Origin: Thermoflexales bacterium
GTDB taxonomy: Bacteria > Chloroflexota > Anaerolineae > Fen-1058
Reading direction: 5' to 3'
DNA: 5,637 nt
Assembly: GCA_030834835.1 (NCBI GenBank)
Contig: JAUQXD010001118.1
Coordinates: 1-5,637 of the forward strand
Under the pieces are notes generated by a model that saw only the letters and a program-made list of their open reading frames with translations, searched no databases and was not told the origin of the DNA. The position numbers were made by a program, and so were the translations under genes. Shown here piece by piece: positions 1 through 4,716 of the stretch (positions are counted from its first letter, which is position 1; every line of letters begins with the position of its first letter).

Positions 1-160
1 GCGCCCAGACTAGCACACCGATCACCAATAGCGTGAAGATTACATTGCCGGGTGTAGGCAGAAGTAGGCGCAACAGCCGAGACATAGCTTGCATGCGACC
101 ACGATAGAGTCGTGACAAGAAGCGTGGTATACGAATGGTGATAGTCTCTTGAGTTTCCAT
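1..160 (-). CDS. Third tandem paralogue, N-terminal fragment (signal-anchored protein)
   Basis: Only the first 53 codons are inside the window; the gene runs off the left edge. It starts METQETITIRIP and continues to LRLLLPTPGNV followed by IFTLLVIGVLVWA. This matches LRWLLPTPGNV/FFTLLVIGALFWA of the gene at 335-1327 and the equivalent PGRGNVLF/VVIVLGALMWA of the gene at 1366-2376. The hydrophobic stretch is a signal peptide or membrane anchor, preceded by an Arg-rich N-terminus. The ATG at 160 is supported by an AAGGGGG purine run 5-11 bases upstream (about 165-171) that resembles a ribosome binding site. Homology predicts that the YQGRLAD-type domain follows outside the window. It is on the same strand as the other two paralogues, 174 bp after the second one stops. 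Function unknown; membership in the array is fairly certain despite the short sequence. Confidence 0.75.
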   Translation of the reverse strand, partial: METQETITIRIPRFLSRLYRGRMQAMSRLLRLLLPTPGNVIFTLLVIGVLVWA

Positions 161-334
161 TGAACCCCCTTTTGGATTTTGGTCACTTGACACATCAACT
201 TCGAGTTTGCTTCGACAGCCGCGTCGGTCTTACTGAACACAGGCATATCGTAGCGATCGGCATGCAATGCCTGATCCCAGGATATGGATCAACCGAATAT
301 CTCACCATCAAGCACTGCACATAATGAGCAGTGT
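161..334. other. Intergenic spacer between second and third paralogues
   Basis: This 174-bp spacer has no coding sequence that I can support. On the minus strand it has two weak hairpins: CACTGC/GCAGTG with a 9-nt loop (313-333), directly after the upstream stop codon, and TGATCC/GGATCA further on. Neither is followed by a T-run, so neither is a convincing terminator. I found no promoter with both boxes in good form. The third paralogue may be co-transcribed or may have its own weak promoter. Confidence 0.4.
165..171 (-). promoter_or_regulatory. Ribosome binding site of the third paralogue
   Basis: On the minus strand the bases before the ATG at 160 read AAAAGGGGGTTCA. The G-rich run sits about 4-5 bases from the start and resembles AAGGAGG with one change. 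It supports the chosen start for this short edge fragment. Confidence 0.5.
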
Positions 335-1327
335 TTATCGTTTGAGCTCAACGGCCATGAAATTCTGCGTATATGTATTTTCCGACCCAAGCAGTGTCCC
401 CGAGGACACGCGCCACTGCACCTTGTATGTGTGCAGCCCAGTAGCAGAAATATCTGTTCCAAATATAGAGATTGATTGCCAAAGCCCATTTGTGAAGGCA
501 TGATTATTATAGGCAACGACGACAGAATCATCTCGAACGATACGCCAATAACCAACCACTCCACTCATGAGGGCAACATGGCTGCCTGAAAACATGGCCA
601 AGACCGGACCGCCCGTTGTCGTTAGCGTAATCACTCTTCCAGGTACATCTACAAACGAAGTCGAAGAAGTACTATCACCAGTTGCGCCTGTTACCGATTG
701 AATCTGTGTTACTGCTTTCGCGGCAATCATCGTTGTCGTGATGCTATTCGGAGGCGGCACAAGACTCACGTCAGGCGCGAGTTTCGCTGCTGTGATACTT
801 CCATCCGGCACGGTTAATGCCTGCACCGCAAACGGCACACTCCCTAATTGCACGCGTGGCAACATTTCGTCGTCCGTGCCGACCGTTATACCAAGCCACA
901 AATTATTGTTGCCTGTGATTATCATTTGAGAGATCGGAGTCATACTGCCGAGCATGACATTGAACAGGCCGTCGCTGACCTGCACGCTATTTGGGCCAGT
1001 CCATTGTTCTGTCCACAGCGGTGCGCTGCCGGTAGCGACGTTGTACAATCGGAAGATCATAGAGTATGTGCCTGTCAACGGTGCGCCAGCCGAGTCGGCG
1101 AGGCGACCCTGGTAGGCGATCGTGCCAGTCGAGGTGCTGGGCGTAGCTGGCATCGACGACGGAAATGCGCCCACGCTCTGCGCCCAGAACAACGCGCCGA
1201 TCACCAGCAACGTAAAGAATACGTTGCCCGGTGTGGGTAGAAGCCAGCGCAATCTTTTTGAGTTGATCTTCGGTCGATAGGCTTCAAGCAACTCCGCCAA
1301 TGCGATGAGAAATGGTTTGCGGTTCAT
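335..1327 (-). CDS. Secreted/anchored protein with conserved N-terminal module and variable beta-type C-terminus (paralogue 2)
   Basis: 330 residues. Residues 1-35 are basic. Residues 36-54 (VFFTLLVIGALFWAQSVGA) form a hydrophobic signal or anchor segment with a plausible cleavage site before FPSS. After a Ser/Thr/Pro-rich spacer (55-67), residues 68-170 hold a domain running from GTIAYQGRLAD through PLWTEQWTGP and NNNLWLGITVGTD to SVPFAVQA; I know this type from many secreted bacterial proteins but cannot give it a name. Residues 173-207 are a linker of VPDGSITAAKL-like units, as in fibre-type proteins. Residues 208-330 are Ser/Thr/Val-rich with alternating hydrophobics and end in FMAVELKR, suggesting a beta-sandwich tip of the kind seen in phage or appendage fibres. 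The start at 1327 is backed by an AGGAG 7 bases upstream. It follows paralogue 1 by 38 bp, so it is probably in its operon. Surface display is inferred; no partner or ligand is evident. Confidence 0.88.
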   Translation of the reverse strand: MNRKPFLIALAELLEAYRPKINSKRLRWLLPTPGNVFFTLLVIGALFWAQSVGAFPSSMPATPSTSTGTIAYQGRLADSAGAPLTGTYSMIFRLYNVATGSAPLWTEQWTGPNSVQVSDGLFNVMLGSMTPISQMIITGNNNLWLGITVGTDDEMLPRVQLGSVPFAVQALTVPDGSITAAKLAPDVSLVPPPNSITTTMIAAKAVTQIQSVTGATGDSTSSTSFVDVPGRVITLTTTGGPVLAMFSGSHVALMSGVVGYWRIVRDDSVVVAYNNHAFTNGLWQSISIFGTDISATGLHTYKVQWRVSSGTLLGSENTYTQNFMAVELKR

Positions 1328-1334
1328 AGGGCAT

Positions 1335-1339
1335 CTCCT
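1335..1339 (-). promoter_or_regulatory. Ribosome binding site of paralogue 2
   Basis: The minus strand reads TAGGAGATGCCCT before the ATG at 1327. AGGAG is 7 bases from the start codon, a standard spacing, and fixes this start inside the short gap after paralogue 1. Confidence 0.65.
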
Positions 1340-1365
1340 AGTATGCTTCCTGATACTATGTCACC

Positions 1366-2376
1366 TTAATATTCATATACGACTATCTGGCGGTGGAACG
1401 ACCATGTAGCATTAGTTGCTGGGAAGAACCAGCCCATTGCTCTAAAGGTGTATGTCCCGGCCGGCAAATCAGAAAAGAGATAACTTCCAGAACATCCATA
1501 GTCGGCAGATGGGACTTGATTGCCATCCAAATGTATCGAGCGTATTTGTGTTCCACCTTGATATACTGCAATTGCACACCACCGAGTCACCGCGAGATCA
1601 GATCGACTACGGCCGGTTATTTGGACTACTATGGGTGTTCCACTGATCGCAACCGTAACTTCGATAATGTCTTGGTTGCTGGCACCCTTCACAGGGACCC
1701 ATCCAGAAAGGTTTGATTCGGTTGTATCTCCACAGTTATCGCAGGTCTTCTGCCCAAGTAGCCGGAAAAATGGAAAATTCAACTTGGCGGGCGTAATAGA
1801 CTGATCGCTGATCTCACTTGTTCCTACTGCGCCGTTAACGATTTTAGCGGTTGTGATGCTCCCGTCTGGCACCGTAAGAGCCTGCACAGCGAACGGTACG
1901 CTTCCAAGTTGCACGCGGGGCAACATTTCGCCATCTGTTCCCACCGTAATGCCGAGCCACAGATTATTGTTGCTTGTGATCATCGTCTGAGTGATCGAGG
2001 TCATACTGCCCAACATCACATTGAACAAGCCGTCGCTGACCTGCACGCTATTTGGACCAGTCCATTGTTCTGTCCACAATGGTGAGCCGCCTGTAGCGAT
2101 GTTGTAAATGCGGAAGATCATGGAGTAGGTGCCGGTCAATGGTACGCCACTTGCATCGGCGAGACGGCCTTGATACGCAATCGTGCCGGTGGATGTGGTC
2201 GGTGCGGCCGGCGCGGCGATTGGAAATGCGCTGGCGCTCTGCGCCCACATCAATGCGCCTAGAACGATCACTACGAAGAGCACATTGCCTCGGCCTGGCA
2301 GCCATGCGCGCAAATTTCCAGGCAAGCTGGGCCACCACAGCGGGATTCGAACATCGAGATGCTTTTTGGCCTTCAC
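1366..2376 (-). CDS. Secreted/anchored protein with conserved N-terminal module and distinct Cys-containing C-terminus (paralogue 1)
   Basis: The most likely start is the GTG at 2376 (336 residues), not the ATG at 2388 (340 residues), because that ATG lies in ATGGAGGTGACC, whose GGAGGTGA is an excellent ribosome binding site for the GTG. Numbering from the longer form, residues 36-54 are the hydrophobic signal or anchor ending SASA before FPIA. Residues 68-170 are the GTIAYQGRLAD...SVPFAVQA domain. Residues 173-203 are fibre-like linker units (VPDGSITTAKI, SDQSITPAKL). Residues 204-340 form a tip unrelated to that of paralogue 2. This tip has a CDNC pair (216, 219), further cysteines at 271 and 299, and alternating hydrophobic strands such as PIVVQITGR and GTYTFRAMGW, consistent with a beta-sandwich. 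It aligns without gaps to paralogue 2 from about residue 30 to 183, then similarity stops. It is the first gene of the array, behind a candidate promoter at 2508-2536. Function unknown. Confidence 0.87.
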   Translation of the reverse strand: MKAKKHLDVRIPLWWPSLPGNLRAWLPGRGNVLFVVIVLGALMWAQSASAFPIAAPAAPTTSTGTIAYQGRLADASGVPLTGTYSMIFRIYNIATGGSPLWTEQWTGPNSVQVSDGLFNVMLGSMTSITQTMITSNNNLWLGITVGTDGEMLPRVQLGSVPFAVQALTVPDGSITTAKIVNGAVGTSEISDQSITPAKLNFPFFRLLGQKTCDNCGDTTESNLSGWVPVKGASNQDIIEVTVAISGTPIVVQITGRSRSDLAVTRWCAIAVYQGGTQIRSIHLDGNQVPSADYGCSGSYLFSDLPAGTYTFRAMGWFFPATNATWSFHRQIVVYEY

Positions 2377-2378
2377 GG

Positions 2379-2386
2379 TCACCTCC
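2379..2386 (-). promoter_or_regulatory. Strong ribosome binding site deciding the GTG start of paralogue 1
   Basis: The minus strand reads GGAGGTGA followed by CC and then GTG (2376-2374). This is a near-perfect match to the anti-Shine-Dalgarno with good spacing. The alternative ATG at 2388 has only an AT-rich stretch upstream (TTTCATATTCT) and no ribosome binding site, so the GTG is preferred. Confidence 0.7.
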
Positions 2387-2507
2387 ATAGAATATGAAAT
2401 TCATAACAGCATTGCCCTGAAGTCGAAACGGGCTGGCGGAGATCACGAACTCATTTGCGGAAATACGGTTTGTGGCCAATTGCGCGCCAACTGCGTTGAT
2501 GAATGTC

Positions 2508-2536
2508 ATTATGCGCTGACTTCCTACGCATGTCTA
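2508..2536 (-). promoter_or_regulatory. Candidate sigma70-type promoter of the paralogue array
   Basis: On the minus strand TAGACA (2536-2531) and CATAAT (2513-2508) are separated by exactly 17 bases. Each box matches the TTGACA/TATAAT consensus at 5 of 6 positions. Transcription would start near 2500 and leave a 5' leader of about 125 nt before the GTG at 2376. The location, between a strong hairpin and the first gene, fits. It is a sequence match only, and promoter rules in this phylum are less well known. Confidence 0.55.
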
Positions 2537-2573
2537 TTGTGGAAACTACGTAGTTTTAGGATAGAAACGAAGA

Positions 2574-2614
2574 ATATGCCGATCGTCACCCCTCAAGGGT
2601 GACGATCGGCATAT
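2574..2614 (-). terminator. Strong perfect hairpin, probable terminator for leftward transcription
   Basis: Two perfectly complementary 18-base arms (ATATGCCGATCGTCACCC at 2574-2591 and its complement at 2597-2614) enclose a 5-base loop. On the minus strand the stem is followed by TCTTCGTTTCT, moderately T-rich; on the plus strand it is followed by GTGTTG. A leftward terminator is therefore the better reading. It would end transcription of whatever lay upstream (rightward) before the repeat elements and IS arrived, and separate it from the promoter at 2508-2536. The T-run is imperfect, so a different role for the palindrome is possible. Confidence 0.5.
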
Positions 2615-2618
2615 GTGT

Positions 2619-2638
2619 TGTACCGTCTCACAGATAAT
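2619..2638 (+). repeat. Left arm (first 20 bp) of the 27-bp inverted repeat
   Basis: The sequence TGTACCGTCTCACAGATAAT is identical to the reverse complement of 4530-4549. The remaining 7 bp of this arm (GGGACTG) lie on the other side of the IS at 4320-4326. Confidence 0.8.
2631..2638 (+). repeat. Target site duplication, left copy
   Basis: CAGATAAT lies directly outside the left terminal repeat of the IS and is repeated exactly at 4312-4319 directly outside the right one. An 8-bp duplication is what a DDE transposase leaves on insertion. Confidence 0.88.
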
Positions 2639-2655
2639 CAGCAATTCTCAATTTG
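2639..2655 (+). repeat. IS left terminal inverted repeat
   Basis: CAGCAATTCTCAATTTG is the exact reverse complement of 4295-4311. The match breaks down inward after 17 bp. Confidence 0.9.
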
Positions 2656-2916
2656 GCCTGACTCTTGACACCGGCGTCAAATTGTAAATGGTGTTGGGGC
2701 CTTTCAGCGGCGCATCACGGGCGGCATTTTTGGGATCAGGCTGGTCTGGTACCGTCTGCGGCAGGTCGCGAAGGGGTGCGCAGTGCGTGACAAAGGGCGT
2801 GTTGGCGGGGCGGCATCACCGGGCGAACACTGTGCGGAAATGAGGGACTTGATCGCGCACCCGTCGCACGGTGCGGATCGTTCTATGAACGGTAATGGGG
2901 TTGGCGCGTGCTGGTC
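2656..2916. other. Non-coding 3' region inside the IS
   Basis: There are 261 bp between the left terminal repeat and the transposase stop. I see no reading frame I would support. A short imperfect palindrome TTGACACCGGCGTCAA (2665-2680) is present, but no T-run marks it as a terminator. The length is notable for an IS, where the transposase usually fills nearly the whole element. Confidence 0.5.
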
Positions 2917-4233
2917 TTAGGCCGGCGGTGACGCCAGTTGCAACCCGCGGATCATAAAGTCAAACAACGGGTCCCAAGCGTCAAACACCCAATAGCGGGT
3001 GAGTGCGCGCAGATCATCGAAGAAGGTGCGGCGCGCGGCGAGGGTTCGCCGGAGTAACTGGTACTTGGTGTTCAGCAAATCGAGCAGGGTATGGCACAGG
3101 AAGGCGAGCAGGATCAAGGTCGAGAGAAAAGCCGCCAGATGTTGTTGTCCATGGCCGTAATTGTGCTCGAAGTGATAGCCCTTGGTTTTGAGGGTGTTGT
3201 TGCCTTCATTCTCAACTTTCCAGCGGGTACGACCGGCAGCCACAATCGGCTCGACCGTGTCATCGGCAAGGGGATGATTGGTCACAAAGGCGTTGTGATA
3301 GAGGATGCGGCCATCGTGTTCATCGGTGATAGTCAGTTCGCACCAGTTGACGTGTAACGCATCCGTCTCGGCCCGGAGCGGTACGTCATTCACGTAGCGA
3401 TAGGTCCAGAGTTCGCCAAAGCGGCCGTTCCACTGGCGACGTGTCAGGCCGCTGACGCCGCCCAGCGCGGCCAGGGTGTTGACCCACTTATACACGGTCG
3501 CATGGGAATCGGGCTTGCAGACCAGGATAAAGTTGCACTGTTGCGCGAGCGCCAACTCGCAAAAAGGCTGATGGCTGTAGAGATCATCGCCCAGCAAGGT
3601 CACCGTCTGCGGTGGAAAGGCGGGGCCGTGCCGGGTCAGCCAGCGTTTGGCGGCGGCGTGTTCGCAGTCCTGCTTGTCATGCCCATCTTGCGGCGTGATG
3701 AATTCGGGCGCTAAGACTACTGCGTGCGGTTGCTGCGGCGCGACTAACATCGGTAGAAGGACCGTGTGCGAATAGGTCGTGAGGCCGCTGGCGCTGGTGG
3801 TGTGGGTGCAGGCCTCGCAGTGTACCGTGTGCGATGAGAAGTATTGCGTCCCATCCAGGGCAATCAAATATTGCTGATTGAAAGCCCGAAACGCGGTCAG
3901 GGCCCCTGTCGCCTTCAGGATTTGCCAACCGGTCTCAAAGAGCGGGAACAAGCGCTCGGGCGGCAACGGATCCAGCAGGTTGCGAATCTGGTTATCCGAG
4001 GGAATCTGTGCCACGCCAAACAACGTTTGGGCGTTGTTGCGGCCATGCTGCCGCTGCACCACTTGCTGTTGGGCGAGGAAAGACGGCAATTGCATAAAGA
4101 AGACCGCAAACGCACTGAGCACCGCATCTGAGAGGGTGTACGTCATATTCCGGCCCGTGCGATGATCAGGCAGTTGCTCAATGACCGGCTCGAAAGCGCG
4201 CAACAGGGTGTCAATCGTGAAGCGTTCAGGCAT
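2917..4233 (-). CDS. IS transposase, DDE type (IS4-like)
   Basis: 438 residues, full length by all signs. It should cut and rejoin the IS ends. Residues 1-120 are a helical N-terminal region (TYTLSDAVLSAFAVFFMQLPS). The catalytic triad is readable in IS4-style context: D127 in LIALDGTQYFSS, D216 or D217 in LLGDDLYSHQPF, and E341 in TRWKVENEGNNTLK. The spacing of about 90 and then 125 residues leaves room for the beta-strand insertion typical of IS4-type enzymes. A HCEAC motif (138-142) shortly after the first Asp could bind metal, but this is a guess. The ATG at 4233 has only a weak upstream purine stretch, common for transposases kept at low expression. No frameshift or stop is present, so it is probably active. 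It lies alone inside 17-bp terminal repeats. Confidence 0.93.
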   Translation of the reverse strand: MPERFTIDTLLRAFEPVIEQLPDHRTGRNMTYTLSDAVLSAFAVFFMQLPSFLAQQQVVQRQHGRNNAQTLFGVAQIPSDNQIRNLLDPLPPERLFPLFETGWQILKATGALTAFRAFNQQYLIALDGTQYFSSHTVHCEACTHTTSASGLTTYSHTVLLPMLVAPQQPHAVVLAPEFITPQDGHDKQDCEHAAAKRWLTRHGPAFPPQTVTLLGDDLYSHQPFCELALAQQCNFILVCKPDSHATVYKWVNTLAALGGVSGLTRRQWNGRFGELWTYRYVNDVPLRAETDALHVNWCELTITDEHDGRILYHNAFVTNHPLADDTVEPIVAAGRTRWKVENEGNNTLKTKGYHFEHNYGHGQQHLAAFLSTLILLAFLCHTLLDLLNTKYQLLRRTLAARRTFFDDLRALTRYWVFDAWDPLFDFMIRGLQLASPPA

Positions 4234-4294
4234 GACAGACTCGATGAGGGCAGAAGATGGCCTACCTTAACACGAACCATGCCTTTGGGAAAGT

Positions 4295-4311
4295 CAAATT
4301 GAGAATTGCTG
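4295..4311 (-). repeat. IS right terminal inverted repeat
   Basis: This is the exact reverse complement of 2639-2655. Read on the minus strand it leads inward to the transposase start at 4233 and overlaps a TTGACT hexamer at its inner edge. Confidence 0.9.
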
Positions 4312-4319
4312 CAGATAAT
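4312..4319 (+). repeat. Target site duplication, right copy
   Basis: CAGATAAT is identical to 2631-2638. Deleting the IS and one copy rebuilds a 27-bp arm that matches 4523-4549 perfectly, which independently confirms the duplication. Confidence 0.88.
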
Positions 4320-4324
4320 GGGAC

Positions 4325-4501
4325 TGTCTCAGAGATAAGAGTCTCCCGCACTTTTAATGATCACCGCGAGTCGGTAGCGGCTTACACCGAAGATTGATAC
4401 TGTCCGCCAATTCTTGCGTTTAAGTGGGTCCCCCACTGCAATATTCTGCCAAGGGCAACTCGATTTCATCAAAAGTGCGGAACAGCCTTATCTGTGAGAC
4501 A
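4325..4501. repeat. Inner imperfect inverted-repeat unit (177 bp) inside the 250-bp element
   Basis: 4325-4360 (TGTCTCAGAGATAAG ... CCGCACTTTT ... ATGA) pairs with the reverse complement of 4466-4501 (TGTCTCACAGATAAG ... CCGCACTTTT ... ATGA) at about 30 of 36 positions. The middle, about 105 bp, is non-coding. The arms share the 13-mer GTCTCACAGATAA with the outer arms but are otherwise different. This may be an older related element into which, or around which, the outer repeats formed, or the subterminal repeats of one element. No target duplication is visible around this inner unit. Confidence 0.6.
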
Positions 4502-4522
4502 AACGCCAGTTTCAGCCTTGCC

Positions 4523-4549
4523 CAGTCCCATTATCTGTGAGACGGTACA
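4523..4549 (-). repeat. Right arm of the 27-bp inverted repeat
   Basis: The reverse complement begins TGTACCGTCTCACAG and ends GGGACTG. It is identical over all 27 bases to the left arm once the IS is removed (2619-2638 plus 4320-4326). Beyond 27 bases the two arms diverge. Confidence 0.8.
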
Positions 4550-4571
4550 GTGTGTACCGTCTCACAGATAA
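4531..4571. repeat. Perfect 41-bp palindrome: head-to-head junction of two element ends
   Basis: The arms TTATCTGTGAGACGGTACA (4531-4549) and its exact complement (4553-4571) are separated by GTG. The left arm is the end of the 250-bp element; the right arm is the beginning of a further copy of the same terminus. In RNA this would form a very stable hairpin on either strand. Confidence 0.8.
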
Positions 4572-4592
4572 GGCTCATCCGCATTTTTGATA
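4553..4592 (+). repeat. Third, solo copy of the element terminus
   Basis: It starts TGTACCGTCTCACAG like the outer arms but then follows the inner-arm version: GATAAGGCT, two differing bases, TCCGCA, one difference, TTTTGAT (compare the reverse complement of 4466-4500). It is thus a hybrid of the two arm types. No matching ttatctgtgagac end occurs to its right within the window, so it is either truncated or its partner has decayed. A 9-bp inverted match TCCGCATTT (4578-4586) with AAATGCGGA (4651-4659) may be all that remains of a right side. Confidence 0.55.
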
Positions 4593-4599
4593 ACGCAGT

Positions 4600-4715
4600 C
4601 TCGCACGATAACGAGTCACGACAATCCGCCTTGTCGTGCGTGAATCGGTGAAATGCGGACATGGCTCTATAGTGCAGAGAAGCCGCTAACGCCTGAAAAA
4701 CTCGCACGATAACGA
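4600..4715 (+). repeat. 15-bp direct repeat pair flanking 86 bp with a hairpin
   Basis: CTCGCACGATAACGA occurs at 4600-4614 and exactly again at 4701-4715. Between them CACGACAA (4617-4624) and TTGTCGTG (4631-4638) form a perfect 8-bp stem with a 6-base loop. The second copy ends one base before the stop codon of the decayed reading frame at 4717. The rest of this non-coding stretch (4572-4716) holds nothing else I recognise. Origin unclear: slippage duplication, insertion scar, or regulatory repeat. Confidence 0.5.
4617..4638. other. Small perfect hairpin (8-bp stem)
   Basis: CACGACAA and TTGTCGTG pair around TCCGCC. No T-run follows on either strand, so I do not call it a terminator. It lies between the two 15-bp direct repeats. 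Confidence 0.4.
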
Positions 4716-4716
4716 T

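Larger units (their letters stand above)
2639..4311 (-). mobile_element. Complete insertion sequence, 1673 bp, DDE transposase
   Basis: The ends are defined by perfect 17-bp terminal inverted repeats starting CAGCAATTCTCAATTTG (2639-2655, complement at 4295-4311) and by an 8-bp duplication CAGATAAT just outside each. It carries one gene, a transposase at 2917-4233, with 61 bp of non-coding sequence between the right repeat and its start and 261 bp between its stop and the left repeat. The right inner end includes TTGACT (4297-4292, minus), a possible -35 box for the transposase, but the -10 is poor. Intact ends, an open transposase and a perfect duplication suggest a recent insertion. I place it near the IS4-type DDE elements but cannot assign a family from memory. 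Confidence 0.9.
2615..4553. mobile_element. Small inverted-repeat element (about 250 bp), MITE-like, split by the IS
   Basis: With the IS and one copy of its target duplication removed, 2619-2638 joins 4320-4326 to give a 27-bp sequence beginning TGTACCGTCTCACAG and ending GGGACTG. Its exact reverse complement is at 4523-4549. The reconstructed element is 250 bp, has no coding capacity and is flanked by GTGT on both sides (2615-2618 and 4550-4553), a possible 4-bp target duplication. The coordinates given include that flank and the inserted IS. Non-autonomous (MITE-like) mobility is inferred from long terminal repeats with no gene. The GTGT flank is short and in GT-rich sequence, so it is weak evidence on its own. 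Confidence 0.6.

Noticed and set aside
40..267. 75-codon minus-strand reading frame
   Set aside because: It overlaps the start of the third paralogue in another frame, and the paralogue frame has homology to both neighbouring genes. The 75-codon product has no recognisable features.
313..333. CACTGC/GCAGTG hairpin after paralogue 2 as a terminator
   Set aside because: It has only a 6-bp stem with a 9-nt loop and no T-run on the minus strand.
289..564. 91-codon minus-strand reading frame
   Set aside because: It lies in another frame of the paralogue 2 C-terminal region and looks like a shadow; the composition is not protein-like.
848..1240. 130-codon plus-strand reading frame opposite paralogue 2
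   Set aside because: It is antisense to the strongly conserved domain. The long open frame results from the coding bias of the real gene.
2048..2509. 153-codon minus-strand reading frame starting near the promoter
   Set aside because: It starts upstream of paralogue 1 and then runs out of frame through its conserved domain; residues in the overlap are Arg/His-rich shadow sequence. A leader peptide within its first codons is possible but has no ribosome binding site support.
2183..2602. 139-codon plus-strand reading frame
   Set aside because: It is antisense to the conserved domain, the promoter and part of the terminator hairpin, and shows no recognisable protein features.
2574..2614. Hairpin as a CRISPR repeat or att site
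   Set aside because: It is single-copy, with no spacers, no repetition and no integrase nearby. A terminator is the simpler explanation.
3844..4165. Overlapping plus-strand frames opposite the transposase
   Set aside because: They are antisense shadows of a well-supported 438-residue DDE transposase with a readable catalytic triad.
4325..4592. Repeat cluster as a CRISPR array or replication origin
   Set aside because: The repeats are inverted pairs with unequal spacing, not regularly spaced direct repeats, and there are no cas genes or replication protein. Mobile-element ends explain them.
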